Positions 1-8,797 of a DNA stretch of 64,000 nucleotides are shown here, one piece after another. Within the stretch, counting starts at the first letter, position 1, and every line of letters starts with the position of its first letter. The position numbers and the translations under genes are program-made. The notes under the pieces were generated by a model, which had not been told where the DNA came from, did no database searches, and saw only the letters and a program-made list of their open reading frames with translations. Source of the DNA: Polaromonas sp. P2-4 (GTDB taxonomy: Bacteria; Pseudomonadota; Gammaproteobacteria; Burkholderiales; Burkholderiaceae_C); contig CP087965.1 in the NCBI GenBank assembly GCA_024703855.1, positions 5,820,001 through 5,884,000 of the forward strand, given 5' to 3'.

Positions 1-19
1 GTCCAAGCCTGCGCAGGCA

Positions 20-90
20 GGCTCGGAGCCGCGGCACTCAGCCCCCTCGGGGGGCAGCGAACGAATGTGAGCGTGGGGGTCCATAGTCTT
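20..90 (+). repeat. GC-rich palindromic repeat, copy A
   Basis: This copy lies just downstream of the subunit III gene. Its core is the palindrome GCCCCCTCGGGGGGC at 41-55, followed by GCAGC and, about 20 bases on, the tail GAGCGTGGGGGTC. The same architecture recurs at 831-908, 1039-1158, 1645-1712, 22270-22342 and, degenerated, 38654-38710. The left part, usually GGGCCGCCCCAAG, is diverged here. The hairpin could also act as a 3' stabiliser or terminator of the oxidase operon, which is inference. Confidence 0.75.
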
Positions 91-92
91 CC

Positions 93-812
93 TCACCAGA
101 GATAGAAAAACGCAAAGATGAACACCCAGACCAGATCGACAAAGTGCCAGTACAGGCCGGCGATCTCGACATTCTGGTAGTTGCCGCTTTTTTCGTAGTC
201 GCTGCGCAGCACGCGTCGCACGATGACGAACAGGTAAATCACGCCGCAGGTCACATGCAGGCCATGAAAGCCGGTGATCATGAAGAAAGCCGAGCCAAAC
301 TGGGCCGCCCCCATCGGGTTGCCCCAGGGCCGGACCCCTTCGAGGATCAGCTTGGACCATTCGAAGGCCTGCATGAGGACGAAGAGTTCGCCGAAGGTGG
401 CGGTCACGATCATCAGCGTGGCGGCATTCACGCGGTCGCGGCGGTAGGCACAATTCACCGCCATCGCCATGGTGCCGCTGCTGGAGATCAGCACGAAGGT
501 CATGATGGCGATCAGCAGCAAGGGAATGTTGGCGCCACCCACATGCAGCGCGAACACCTCGCTCGGGTTGGGCCAGGCCACGGTGGTCGACGCGCGCACC
601 GTCATGTAGCCGGTGAGAAACGAGCCGAAGATAAAGGTGTCGCTGAGCAGGAAAACCCACATCATCGCCTTGCCCCACGACACCTGGAACGCCTGGCGGT
701 CGGACGACCAGTCCGTGACCATCCCACGTAAGCCGCCCGGCGGTGCAGTCAGGGCAACGGGGGCTTCGTGCAACTGGGGAATCGACACGGTGATCTTGTT
801 CATGGTGTTCAT
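93..812 (-). CDS. Heme-copper oxidase subunit III
   Basis: An intact 239-residue integral membrane protein of the cytochrome c oxidase subunit III family. Five hydrophobic segments are visible, at about residues 45-70, 95-115, 130-150, 172-198 and 220-238. The family hallmarks GFHGLH (181-186) and YWHFVDLVW (221-229) are present, with the conserved glutamate in GELF near 141. Subunit III stabilises the catalytic core and the D-pathway proton input of aa3/caa3 oxidases in the cytoplasmic membrane. The start follows GAGG with a spacing of about 7 bases; a second ATG lies three codons in. It is the last gene of the leftward coxB-coxA-(small ORF)-subunit III-like-subunit III operon. A palindromic repeat separates it from the preceding gene and another follows its stop. 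Confidence 0.93.
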   Translation of the reverse strand: MNTMNKITVSIPQLHEAPVALTAPPGGLRGMVTDWSSDRQAFQVSWGKAMMWVFLLSDTFIFGSFLTGYMTVRASTTVAWPNPSEVFALHVGGANIPLLLIAIMTFVLISSSGTMAMAVNCAYRRDRVNAATLMIVTATFGELFVLMQAFEWSKLILEGVRPWGNPMGAAQFGSAFFMITGFHGLHVTCGVIYLFVIVRRVLRSDYEKSGNYQNVEIAGLYWHFVDLVWVFIFAFFYLW

Positions 813-830
813 GGCATGTCCTCAGGTCTC

Positions 831-908
831 CGCCGGGCCGCCCCAAGGCAGACCTCGGCCCCCTCGGGGGGCAGCGCAGCAGACGTAGTGGCAAGCGTGG
901 GGGCTCAT
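831..908 (+). repeat. GC-rich palindromic repeat, copy B
   Basis: A nearly complete copy fills the gap between the two subunit III genes. It has GGGCCGCCCCAAG near 836-848, the palindrome GCCCCCTCGGGGGGC near 858-872 and the tail GCAAGCGTGGGGGC ending about 904. It is in opposite orientation to the surrounding genes. It is very similar to the copy inside the neighbouring gene at 1039-1158, including the shared GTAGTGGCAAGCGTGGGGGC tail. Confidence 0.85.
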
Positions 909-909
909 A

Positions 910-1644
910 TCAGTTACCGCAGATGAAGCGCACCACCTCGGGCGTCAGCCCACCCAGCGTGGCAAACAACAGCAACCACAGCGCCAGCAGAAAGTGCCAG
1001 TAGCGTGCGCACAGGGCGATGCGCCAGGCATGGGAGGTGGCCCCCACGCTTGCCACTACGTGTGCTGCGCTGCCCCCCGAGGGGGCTGTGCTTGCTTGGG
1101 GCGGCCCTGCGCTGCGCACTATGGCCCCCACGCTCGTCACTTCGTGTACGTCGCCGCCGTCACGCAGAAAGCCGCGCGCCGTCAGGCCCCAAGCCACCAG
1201 GCCACCAGCCACATGCAGGCCATGCAGGGCCGTCAGCAGGTAGAAGAAGCTGGCGGCCGGGTTACCCGCTGGCACCACACGGATGGCCAGCAGCGCCTGC
1301 CAGGCCCACAGCTGTACCGCCAGGAAAGCCAGGGCACAGGCACCGCCCGCCAGCAGCAGGGTACGGGCCGGGGCCCAGTGCGCACTCATCGTCGCTCTGC
1401 TGGCCGCTCTACTGGCCAGCTGCAGGGTTGCACTTCCGGCCAACAGCAGGGCCGTGCTGAGCCACAGCTGCCACGGCATGGCGATGACAGACCAGTCACT
1501 GGCGTCCATGCGCATCACATAGGCGGAAATGAACAGCGAGAACAAGGTCGTCACCACGCCCATGAACACCCACAAGCCGATACCCACGGCGGCGGCGTCA
1601 TGGCGCTCGCCTGCATTGCCCCCCAGGACGGCGACCGCGTTCAT
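910..1644 (-). CDS. Cytochrome oxidase subunit III-like protein with repeat-encoded insertion
   Basis: A 244-residue membrane protein related to oxidase subunit III. LWVFMGVVTTLFSLFISAYV (24-43) opens the first helix, HGLH is at 141-144 and YWHFLLALW at 215-223. The start at 1644 was chosen because the reading frame upstream is not subunit III-like and this ATG overlaps the stop of the preceding small ORF (ATGA). Residues of about 165-206, in the loop between the last two helices, are encoded by a GC-rich palindromic repeat (1039-1158) read in frame. Without them the loop would join GFLRDGGD directly to AWRIALCARYW. The gene is uninterrupted, so the insertion is either tolerated or recent. 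It probably pairs with the downstream subunit III in the same oxidase or represents a split/paralogous subunit III. Confidence 0.85.
   Translation of the reverse strand: MNAVAVLGGNAGERHDAAAVGIGLWVFMGVVTTLFSLFISAYVMRMDASDWSVIAMPWQLWLSTALLLAGSATLQLASRAASRATMSAHWAPARTLLLAGGACALAFLAVQLWAWQALLAIRVVPAGNPAASFFYLLTALHGLHVAGGLVAWGLTARGFLRDGGDVHEVTSVGAIVRSAGPPQASTAPSGGSAAHVVASVGATSHAWRIALCARYWHFLLALWLLLFATLGGLTPEVVRFICGN
1039..1158 (-). repeat. GC-rich palindromic repeat, copy C (inside a gene)
   Basis: Read on the minus strand this contains a tail fragment (GTGACGAGCGTGGGGGCC, about 1125-1145) followed by a full copy with GGGCCGCCCCAAGCAAGC, the palindrome CCCCCTCGGGGGG and the tail GGCAAGCGTGGGGGCC. 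It is therefore one and a half copies in tandem. The whole block is open in the reading frame of the surrounding subunit III-like gene and is translated into a Gly/Ala/Ser-rich loop containing AGPPQAS and TAPSGGSAAH. Confidence 0.85.
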
Positions 1645-1724
1645 GGGACCCCCACGCCCGGCGATACCGGGCTGCCCCCCGAGGGGACGTGAGCTTGCTT
1701 GAAGCGGTTCTGCGCGGCGCTCAT
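1641..1724 (-). CDS. 27-residue ORF linking coxA to the next oxidase gene
   Basis: This tiny ORF starts with an ATG that overlaps the coxA stop (ATGA) and ends with a TGA that overlaps the next ATG. The coupling suggests it is translated. Its first residues, MSAAQNRFKQ, are basic and could be the stub of a small oxidase assembly gene. The remaining 17 residues come from a GC-rich palindromic repeat (PSGGS, SPGVGV). Burkholderiales oxidase operons often carry a very short membrane-anchored ORF at this position. Here no hydrophobic segment remains, so the original gene may have been overwritten by the repeat. No function can be assigned. Confidence 0.4.
   Translation of the reverse strand: MSAAQNRFKQAHVPSGGSPVSPGVGVP
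1645..1712 (-). repeat. GC-rich palindromic repeat, copy D
   Basis: A diverged copy on the minus strand, with CTTCAAGCAAGCTCACG in place of the usual left part. It then has CCCCTCGGGGGGCAGC and a tail GGGCGTGGGGGTC with its own small stem (CCGGTATCGCCGG). It forms most of the 27-codon ORF between coxA and the subunit III-like gene. Confidence 0.7.
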
Positions 1725-3476
1725 GCCGGCACCTCCCTGGCGACATAGGGCTTGGGTTCTGCGCCTCCATCCTCGGGCGGCGCGTTCTGCGCGATGAAAT
1801 CCTGCGGCGCGCCCGGCACGCTGTAGGCGTAGGCCCAGCGGTGGACCACTGGCACCTGATCTCCCCAGTTGCCGTGGCCCGGTGGCGTAGCGGGCGTCTG
1901 CCATTCCAGCGAAGCCGCGCGCCAGGGGTTGGCACCGGCCGGCCTGCCGCGCCAGGCGCTCCAGCCCAGATTGAAGAGGAACACCAGTTGCATCGCGCCG
2001 ACGATCAGTGCGGCCACCGTGATGAAAGTGTTCAGCGCGTGCGCTGACGGCGGGATGAACTGGTAGTTGTCATAGTTGTAGTAACGCCGCGGCATGCCGA
2101 GAATGCCGAGGTAGTGCATGGGGAAGTAGATTGCGTAGGTGCCCAGGAAGGTGACCCAGAAATGCAGCTTGCCCAGCCGGTCGTCAAGCATGCGGCCGGT
2201 GACCTTGGGAAACCAGTGGTAGATGCCGCCGAAAACCACCAGCAGCGGCGCCACACCCATCACCATGTGAAAGTGCGCCACCACGAAGTAGGTGCCCGAC
2301 AGCGGAATGTCCACGCTCACGTTGCCCAGGAACAGCCCGGTCAGCCCGCCGATCACGAAGGTGCTGATGAAGGCCAGCGCAAACAGCATGGGCACCGACA
2401 GGTGGATGTCGCCGCGCCACAGGGTCAGCAGCCAGTTGTAGACCTTGATGGCGGTAGGCACCACGATGATCAAGGTGCTGGTGGCAAAAAGAAACCGAAA
2501 TACGGGTTCATGCCGCTGATGAACATGTGGTGCGCCCACACCACGAAACTCAAGACCCCAATGAAGATGATTGCCCACACCATCATGCGGTAGCCAAAGA
2601 TGGCCTTGCGCGCGTGCACGCTGATCAGGTCGGACACGATGCCGAAGGCCGGCAGCGCCACGATATAGACCTCAGGGTGGCCGAAGAACCAGAACAGGTG
2701 CTGGAACAGCAGCGGGCTGCCGCCCTTGTAGCCGGTCACCTGCCCCATCGAGACCAGCCCCGGCATGAAGAAGCTGGTGCCCAGCGTCCTGTCGAGCAGC
2801 ATCATCACGCCGCTGACGAACAGCGCCGGAAAAGCCAGCAGCGCCATGATGGTGGCGACAAAGATGCCCCACACCGTCAGCGGCATGCGCAGCAGCGTCA
2901 TGCCCTCGCAGCGCGCCTGCAGCACCGTCGTCACATAGTTGAGCCCGCCCATGGTGGTGGCCACGATGAAGATCACCAGCGACACCAGCATCAGGATGAT
3001 GCCCCAGGTATTGCCCGGCGTGCCGGGCAAAATGGCTTGTGGCGGGTACAGCGTCCAGCCCGCGCCGGTCGGTCCGCCCGGTACAAAGAAGCTCGCCATC
3101 AGCACCACCACCGACAGCAGGTAGACCCAGAAGCTCAGCATGTTGAGGTAGGGGAACACCATGTCGCGCGCCCACCATCAGCGGAATCATGTAATTGCCA
3201 AAACCGCCAAGGAACAGCGCGGTCAGCAGGTAGATCACCATGATCATGCCGTGCATGGTGGCGAACTGGTAGTAACGCTCGACGTTGATGAATTCTGAAC
3301 TGGCCAGGAAAGCCCAGTTGCAGCCGCATCAGGTTGGACAGCAGCACGCCCACCAGCCCCACAGCAATGGCGGTGCAGGCGTACTGGATGGCGATCACCT
3401 TGTGGTCCTGGCTCCAGACGTACTTGGTCCAGAAGCTTTGCGGCTCGTGATGCAGGGCGTCTTCAGCGTAGGCCAT
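1721..3476 (-). CDS. coxA: Cytochrome c oxidase subunit I (three frame breaks)
   Basis: The catalytic subunit, which holds heme a and the heme a3-CuB site that reduces oxygen and pumps protons. The composite is about 585 residues with some 12 membrane helices. Visible landmarks in order: TMHGMIM (heme a ligand), WFFGHPEVYI (CuB histidine, the D-channel glutamate and the cross-linked tyrosine), WAHHMF (two CuB histidines) and VVAHFHMVMG (heme a3 and heme a ligands). The frame changes near 3300, 3165 and 2490. On both sides of each break the protein continues the family sequence without loss, so these look like read errors. The start at 3476 follows AAGGAG by 5 bases and lies 22 bases after coxB. 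The stop overlaps the next small ORF. Confidence 0.95.
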
Positions 3477-3498
3477 GGTGCTCCTTATTGGGTGGTGT

Positions 3499-4644
3499 TC
3501 ACCGCTGCGCCTTCTGCTCGGGCGCAGTTGGGGCGGGACCGCCCAAGGACTGGATATAGGCCACTAGCGCGGCCACTTCTTCATCACTCAGGACGGCCGG
3601 CGGCATGATCGGGGAAAAGCCCTTCACCACCTGGGCCTGCGGCTCCTGGATGGCGCGCCTCAGGTAAGCCTCGTCCGCCAGCACTGTGGAGCCGTCGGCC
3701 AGGGTTTGCGTCTTGCCGTGCAAGCCCTTCCAGGTTGGGCCCACCATGGAGCTGCCATCGACCGTATGGCAAGCCACACAGCCCTTGGACCGGGCCAACG
3801 CCTCGCCTTGCGCGACCCGCGCATCAGCGCCACCGGCAGGGGCGCCACGCGGGGCCGCCATCGTCATGGCAAAAGTCGGCTGCTTCTTCAGCCATACCTG
3901 GAAAGCGGCCTCGTCCTCCACCACCACGAAGCCGCGCATGTTGGCGTGACCGATGCCGCACAACTGGGCGCACAGCGCTTCGTAGCGGCCGGGTTGGGTC
4001 GGCGTGAACCAGAAGGTGCTCACCTGGCCCGGCACGATGTTCATGCGGGCGCGAAACGGCGGGACGTAAAAGTCATGCAGCACATCGTTCGAACGCAGCA
4101 ACACCTTCACCGGCTTGTCCAGCGGCAAATGCACCTCGTTGCCGGCAACCAGGATGTTGTCCTGTCCGGCCGGGTCGGCGGGATCAAGCCCTAACGGGTT
4201 GGCGGCGTTCACAAAGCGGGCATCACTGGCGCCCAGCTTGCCGCTGACACCCGTAAAACGGTAGTACCACTGCCACTGCTGGCCCAGCACTTCCAGCACG
4301 ATGGCCTCGCGCGGCGCGCTGACATAGTTCGCATAAACCACCAGGCCAGGCGCCAGCAGCGCCATGATGCCGATGCTGGTGATGCCGATCAGCCAGAACT
4401 CGAGCGTCCTGTTCTCGGGCTTATAGGCCGCAGTGTGGCCATCACGGTGGCGATAACGCCACAGCGTGTAGGCGAGGAAAAGGTTGATGACCACGAAGAA
4501 GATGGCCGTGATCACCAGCGTGATCGTCAGCATGTCGTCCATCGACTGCCAGTTCGAAGCCAGCGGCGTGGTCCACCAGGGATTGAAAAAGTGGAACAGC
4601 ACCGACCCGACGACGATGACGAGCAGCGCGAGGGCCATGATCAT
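3499..4644 (-). CDS. coxB: Cytochrome c oxidase subunit II with fused cytochrome c domain (caa3 type)
   Basis: An intact 381-residue protein. Two membrane helices (about 3-20 and 38-60, with another hydrophobic stretch at 83-108) anchor a periplasmic cupredoxin domain carrying the CuA site: H190, then C225-x3-C229-x3-H233-x2-M236. A C-terminal cytochrome c domain follows, with the heme motif CVACH at 289-293 and a probable axial methionine in the IMPP segment near 345. The fusion marks a caa3-type oxidase that takes electrons directly from periplasmic c-type carriers. It is the first oxidase subunit gene of the operon and is preceded by a DUF1269-like gene. A shorter ATG lies two codons in, so the start is not certain to the codon. 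Confidence 0.95.
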   Translation of the reverse strand: MIMALALLVIVVGSVLFHFFNPWWTTPLASNWQSMDDMLTITLVITAIFFVVINLFLAYTLWRYRHRDGHTAAYKPENRTLEFWLIGITSIGIMALLAPGLVVYANYVSAPREAIVLEVLGQQWQWYYRFTGVSGKLGASDARFVNAANPLGLDPADPAGQDNILVAGNEVHLPLDKPVKVLLRSNDVLHDFYVPPFRARMNIVPGQVSTFWFTPTQPGRYEALCAQLCGIGHANMRGFVVVEDEAAFQVWLKKQPTFAMTMAAPRGAPAGGADARVAQGEALARSKGCVACHTVDGSSMVGPTWKGLHGKTQTLADGSTVLADEAYLRRAIQEPQAQVVKGFSPIMPPAVLSDEEVAALVAYIQSLGGPAPTAPEQKAQR

Positions 4645-4670
4645 GTGCAGCTTCTTTGTTCGGCATCAGG

Positions 4671-5195
4671 CTAGCGCACGCCTAACGGGAACGCGAAGCC
4701 GTGACGATCCACGCCTTCGAAATGGGCCTCGGGATGCGAAGCCTGCAACAGCGATTCAATTTCTTCGATCCGCGAACGGGGCACGTCCACCATCAGCAGA
4801 ACCCACCCCTGCTCGATTGCCCCCTCAAAGCGCTCGAGCCGGGGGCTGGGGATGGAAATGCCGATCATGCTGGACGACCAGGCGCCGATCACCCCCCAGA
4901 GGACGGGAAGCACAGCGACGACTTCCCATTGCGGTGAATCACCCACGATGGGGTAAAACATAGCCGCCACCAGGCCCACGCAAACGCCTGCCGCCCCCCG
5001 ATCACCAGTCCTGCTTGCGCCGCATGTACCACATCAGAGGTCTGCAAGACATTGGCCGCATGGAGTCCGGCCATGTCCATGCCATCGCGCCGCAAAGTGA
5101 ATGTGTTTCGCTTCAATGTGCGCCGATAACAAATCATTCATCGCCCGCCTGGCATTGACCAGATCGGGTATCAGCCAGTAGATGCGTCTTTTCAT
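4671..5195 (-). CDS. DUF1269-like membrane protein (two frame breaks)
   Basis: The reconstructed product is about 174 residues. It starts MKRRIYWLIPD after a strong GGAGGG ribosome site 7 bases upstream (5195). An N-terminal mixed alpha/beta portion (LVNARRAMNDLL, HIHFAARDGMD) precedes a glycine/alanine-rich transmembrane hairpin (GLVIGAAAG, GLVAAMFYP, GVIGAWSSSMIG) and a second alpha/beta portion ending HGFAFPLGVR. The layout fits the DUF1269 family of small bacterial membrane proteins, whose function is not known to me. The frame changes near 5090 and at the C6 run around 4995. It stands immediately upstream of coxB in the same direction, so it is likely co-transcribed with the oxidase. Confidence 0.7.
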
Positions 5196-5353
5196 GACAC
5201 CCTCCTTTTGATATTGCGGATATCTCGCGGCACAGCGGCTGAAAAACCACTACGGCCCTACTGACTTATACGCCTGTAAAGAAAGCTGCGCAAGCCGCTG
5301 CCGCCATCGGAGCCGGTAGTTTTCGCACCGCAACATGGCACCGGGCCGCGCCC

Positions 5354-6104
5354 TCAGCCATCGAGCTCCGGGTAGCGCCGGAAAATACCCTCTTCACTGA
5401 ACGGAAGGCGCCGCTCGCTGCGCAGGTAGGCCGCCACCCGTTTGTGCTGCGCCACGCCCGCATGCAGCGCGGCCACGCTTGGCGTTTTCTTCAGTTGGCG
5501 CTTGGTCGCCTTGGGAAAGGCATAAAGCAGCCCCTCGACCAGCTGGAACAGCGACAGGTCGGCATAGCTGAGCCGCCCGCCCACCAGATGCGGCCCCCTG
5601 CCTTGGGCCAGGCGCCCCGCATTGCGCGGGTTGCGCGCCAGCACCGCCTCGAACCAGGCCAGAAACTTCGGCAGCCGGGCCTTGCGGAAATCCTCGGCCC
5701 GGCACTTCGCTTCCTTCTTCTGCTCTTCGTAGTAAAGCCCGCTGGCGATGGGGTGGTGCGTGTCATGCACCTCGGCCACCGCATCGGCAATCGTCAGTTG
5801 CAGCTGATGCGTCCACAACCGGTCGGCCTCGCTCTTGCCGACCAGCCCCGAGCCTGGGCCCCAGGTACAGCAGGATGGCCGCGGTCTGGCTGATGACGAG
5901 CTTGCCATCAACGAGAAAGGGACAGGCGAACGGCGGGCGGGCGACGGAATCGTCTTCGAGGTAGTGCGCCATCGCGGCCATGCCCTGCCCGGCCGGCTCA
6001 TCGCCCCGCGCGATGTCAATGTAGGGCGCGCCAGCGGCTTCGAGCGCCAGCCGGACAAATTCGCCGCGGCCCTGGATGGTGGGCCAGTAGTGGAGGTGGT
6101 ACAA
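5354..6104 (-). CDS. Glutathione S-transferase family protein (one frame break)
   Basis: The composite is about 250 residues. The N-terminal thioredoxin-like domain begins MYHLHYWPTIQGRGEFVRLA, where an early tyrosine or arginine would activate glutathione. It includes the cis-proline-like segment PFLVDG and the glutathione-contacting ISQTAAI motif. A helical C-terminal domain follows (YADLSLFQLVEGL is typical). The arrangement resembles sigma/nematode-like GSTs rather than the beta class. The frame changes near 5855 next to a G/C run. The gene is monocistronic, between the oxidase operon and an acyl-CoA dehydrogenase, and its substrate cannot be told. The 158 bases upstream of the oxidase operon (5196-5353) hold no recognisable gene. 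Confidence 0.85.
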
Positions 6105-6221
6105 GATTTCTCCTCGAAGTCATGAATAGTAGAGCCGCGTCCAGAAAAGTGAAATCGTGGCGAAAAACTGATGCGCGGATAGCGTCACGGCGGCCGCGTT
6201 CGGGCGAAGGCGCCAGACAAA

Positions 6222-6285
6222 GTAGTATCAAAATGATAGCTATCAGCGCCCGTACTTTATGGGCTAGAGGCTCGTTTTTCTTGAA
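6222..6285 (+). repeat. 60-bp mosaic repeat, copy 1
   Basis: The pattern is an AT-rich imperfect palindrome (AGTATCAAAATGATAGCTA), a GCGCCCGTA core, a spacer, GGGCTAGAGGC and a T-rich tail. It lies in the 219-base gap between the GST and acyl-CoA dehydrogenase genes. Nothing else is recognisable in that gap. The other copies start at 13813, 16873, 20732, 22877, 32192, 40764, 50640, 56103, 59052 and 63888. Confidence 0.8.
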
Positions 6286-6323
6286 ATCCGGCCGATTTCG
6301 TGCTTTCGGGCAGCAATAACCCC

Positions 6324-7486
6324 CTACTTCCCGCCCAGCCCCATAGACCGCGAAATCACCTCCTTCATGATCTCGTTGGTGCCGCCGTAAATGCGCTGCA
6401 CACGGGCATCGGCATAGGCGCGGGTGATCGGGTATTCCCACATATAGCCATAGCCGCCAAAAAGCTGCACGCATTCGTCCATCACCTTGCATTGCAAGTC
6501 GCTGCACCAGTACTTGGCCATGCTGGCGGTGGCGGTGTCGAGCCTGTCCTGGGTAATCAGCTCGGCGCACTTGTCGACAAACACACGCGCCACCTGCACT
6601 TCAGTCTGCAGCTCGGCCAATTTGTAGCGCGTGTTCTGATAGTTGGCCACGGGCTGGCCAAACACCTTGCGCTCTTTCACATAGGCCAGTGTCCAGTCAA
6701 TCGCGGCCTGGGCCGAGGCCACGGCGGTGATGGCGATTTGCAGGCGCTCCCACGGCAGTTGCTCCATCAGGCAGATGAAACCCTTGTTCTCATGCGCCTC
6801 GCCGCCCAGCAGGTTGTCGGCGGGGACTTTCACGTCGCTAAAAAGAGCTCGGAGGTGTCTTGCGCCTTGAGGCCGAGTTTTTTCAGGCGCTTGCCGACTT
6901 CAAAGCCGGGCATGCCGCGCTCGACCAAGAGCAGGCTGCATCCTTTGGCGCCCGCAGCGGGCATGGTTTTGGCGACAACGATCACCAGGTCGGCATGCCA
7001 GCCATTGGTGATAAAGGTTTTGCTGCCGTTGAGGAGGTAGCTGCCATCGGCCTGCTTGATGGCCGTACTCTTGATGCCCTGCAGGTCGCTGCCGGCGGCG
7101 GGCTCACTCATGGCAATGGCGCCGACCATTTCGCCGCTGGCCAGCTTGGGCAGGTACTTTTGCTTTTGCGCCTCGGTGCCGTAATGCAGGATGTAGGGCG
7201 CCACGATTTCGCTGTGCAAGCCATAGCCAATGCCCGAAAAGCCTCCGCGCGCCAGCTCTTCCATCTGCACCACGGAATACAGCTTGTCTGCACCCGAGCC
7301 GCCATAGGCCTCGGGCATGGTCATGCATAAAAAACCGTTGTCACCGGCCTTGTGCCATACAGCACGGTCTACATAGCCCTGCTCTTCCCATTGCTCGTGA
7401 AAAGGCGCAATCTCCTTGTCCATGAAGCGGCGGAAGGCATCATGAAAGGATTCGTGCTCGGGGCTGAAAAGACTGCGCTCAATCAT
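6324..7486 (-). CDS. Acyl-CoA dehydrogenase (one frame break)
   Basis: An FAD-dependent enzyme that makes trans-2-enoyl-CoA and passes electrons to ETF. The composite is about 387 residues, the usual family length. Landmarks are AMSEPAAGSDLQGIK and GSKTFITNG in the FAD/substrate region and YGYMWEYPITRAYADARV near the C-terminus. At the position where medium-chain enzymes carry the catalytic glutamate this protein reads IYGGTNEIM. A glutamate in LPWERLQIA suggests the long-chain/isovaleryl-type location of the base. The frame changes near 6838. It is divergent from the thiolase/hydratase pair across a 106-base gap, which suggests a shared control region for beta-oxidation. Confidence 0.93.
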
Positions 7487-7592
7487 GGTGTTACCTGCCT
7501 GGGTTTATTTATACAAAGCGGTTGCTTGGTGAAATGAATATACTTCAACAACCTTTTTCGTTCGTTTCCGACTTCAATTGAGGAAAGCCACC

Positions 7593-8797
7593 ATGACCGA
7601 AGCCTTCATCTACGACGCCATTCGCACCCCGCGCGGCAAAGGCAAAAAGACGGCAGCCTGCACGAGGTCAAGCCCGTCAACCTGCTGGCCGGCGTACTGA
7701 CCGAACTGCAGCGCCGCAACGGTTTTGACACCGCCGCAGTGGACGACGTGGTGATGGGCGTGGTGTCGCCGATTGGCGAGCAGGGCTCTGTGATTGCCAA
7801 GGTGGCGGCGCTCAAGGCGGGCTGGGACTTCAGGGCCTCGGGCGTGCAGATCAACCGTTTCTGCGCCTCGGGCCTGGAGGCGGTGAACATGGCTGCGCAA
7901 AAAGTGCGCTCGGGCTGGGAAGACCTGGTGGTCGCGGGCGGTGTGGAAAGCATGAGCCGCGTGCCGATTGGCTCCGATGGCGGCGCCTGGGCGCAAGACC
8001 CGGAGACCAACAGCGCGACGCTGTTTGTGCCGCAAGGCATAGGCGCCGACCTGATCGCCACGATCGAAGGTTTCAGCCGCGCCGATGTGGACGCCTTTGC
8101 ACTCGAGAGCCAGCGGCGCGCCGCCACAGCGCGTGAAGCCGGCTACTTTGCCAAGTCCGTCGTGCCGGTCAAAGACTTTCTGGGCCAGACCATTCTGGGG
8201 CAAGACGAATTTATCAAACCCCAGACCACGCTGGAGGGCCTGGCGCAGCTCAAGCCGGCGTTTGAGCAACTGGGTGCGATGGGCTTTGACGCGGTGGCCT
8301 TGCAACGCTACCCGCAGGTCGAGCGCATCCACCATGTGCATCATGCCGGCAATTCATCGGGCATTGTGGATGGTGCGGCGGCGGTGCTGGTGGGCTCTGA
8401 GGCAGCCGGAAAAACCCATGGCCTCAAACCCCGCGCCCGCATTGTGGCCGCCGCCCTGAGTGGCGCCGACCCGACCATCATGCTGACCGGCCCCATGCCG
8501 GCGGCGCGCAAGGCGCTGACCAAAGCCGGTATGACGGTGGACCAGATTGATTTGTTTGAAGTGAATGAAGCCTTTGCCGCCGTGGTGATGCGCTTCATGA
8601 AAGAGATGAAGGTGCCGCATGACAAGGTCAATGTGAACGGCGGCGCGATTGCCATGGGCCACCCGCTGGGGGCCACGGGCGCGATGATTTTGAGCACGCT
8701 GATTGATGAGCTGCACCGGCGCCAGCTGCGCTACGGGATGGCCACGCTGTGTGTGGGCGGCGGCATGGGCATTGCAACGATTGTGGAGAGAATCTGA
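7593..8797 (+). CDS. Acetyl-CoA acyltransferase (thiolase), one frame break
   Basis: The enzyme cleaves 3-ketoacyl-CoA with CoA. The composite is about 401 residues, a normal thiolase length. The nucleophilic cysteine is in NRFCASGLEA. The family segments NEAFAAV and GGAIAMGHPLGATGA (catalytic His) and the second active cysteine in LCVGGGMG are all visible. The start at 7593 follows GAGGAAAG. The frame changes near 7648 at an A5 run. The TGA overlaps the next gene's ATG, so it is coupled with the multifunctional hydratase/dehydrogenase downstream, as in fad operons. Chain-length preference cannot be read from the sequence. Confidence 0.93.

Noticed and set aside
1721..3476. coxA as a decayed pseudogene
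   Set aside because: All metal ligands and proton-channel residues are intact and the three indels do not remove residues, so sequencing error is the simpler reading.
6122..6319. A 65-codon rightward ORF in the GST/acyl-CoA dehydrogenase gap
   Set aside because: Its second half is mosaic repeat, it has no ribosome site and its composition is Arg/Ser-rich like a chance frame.
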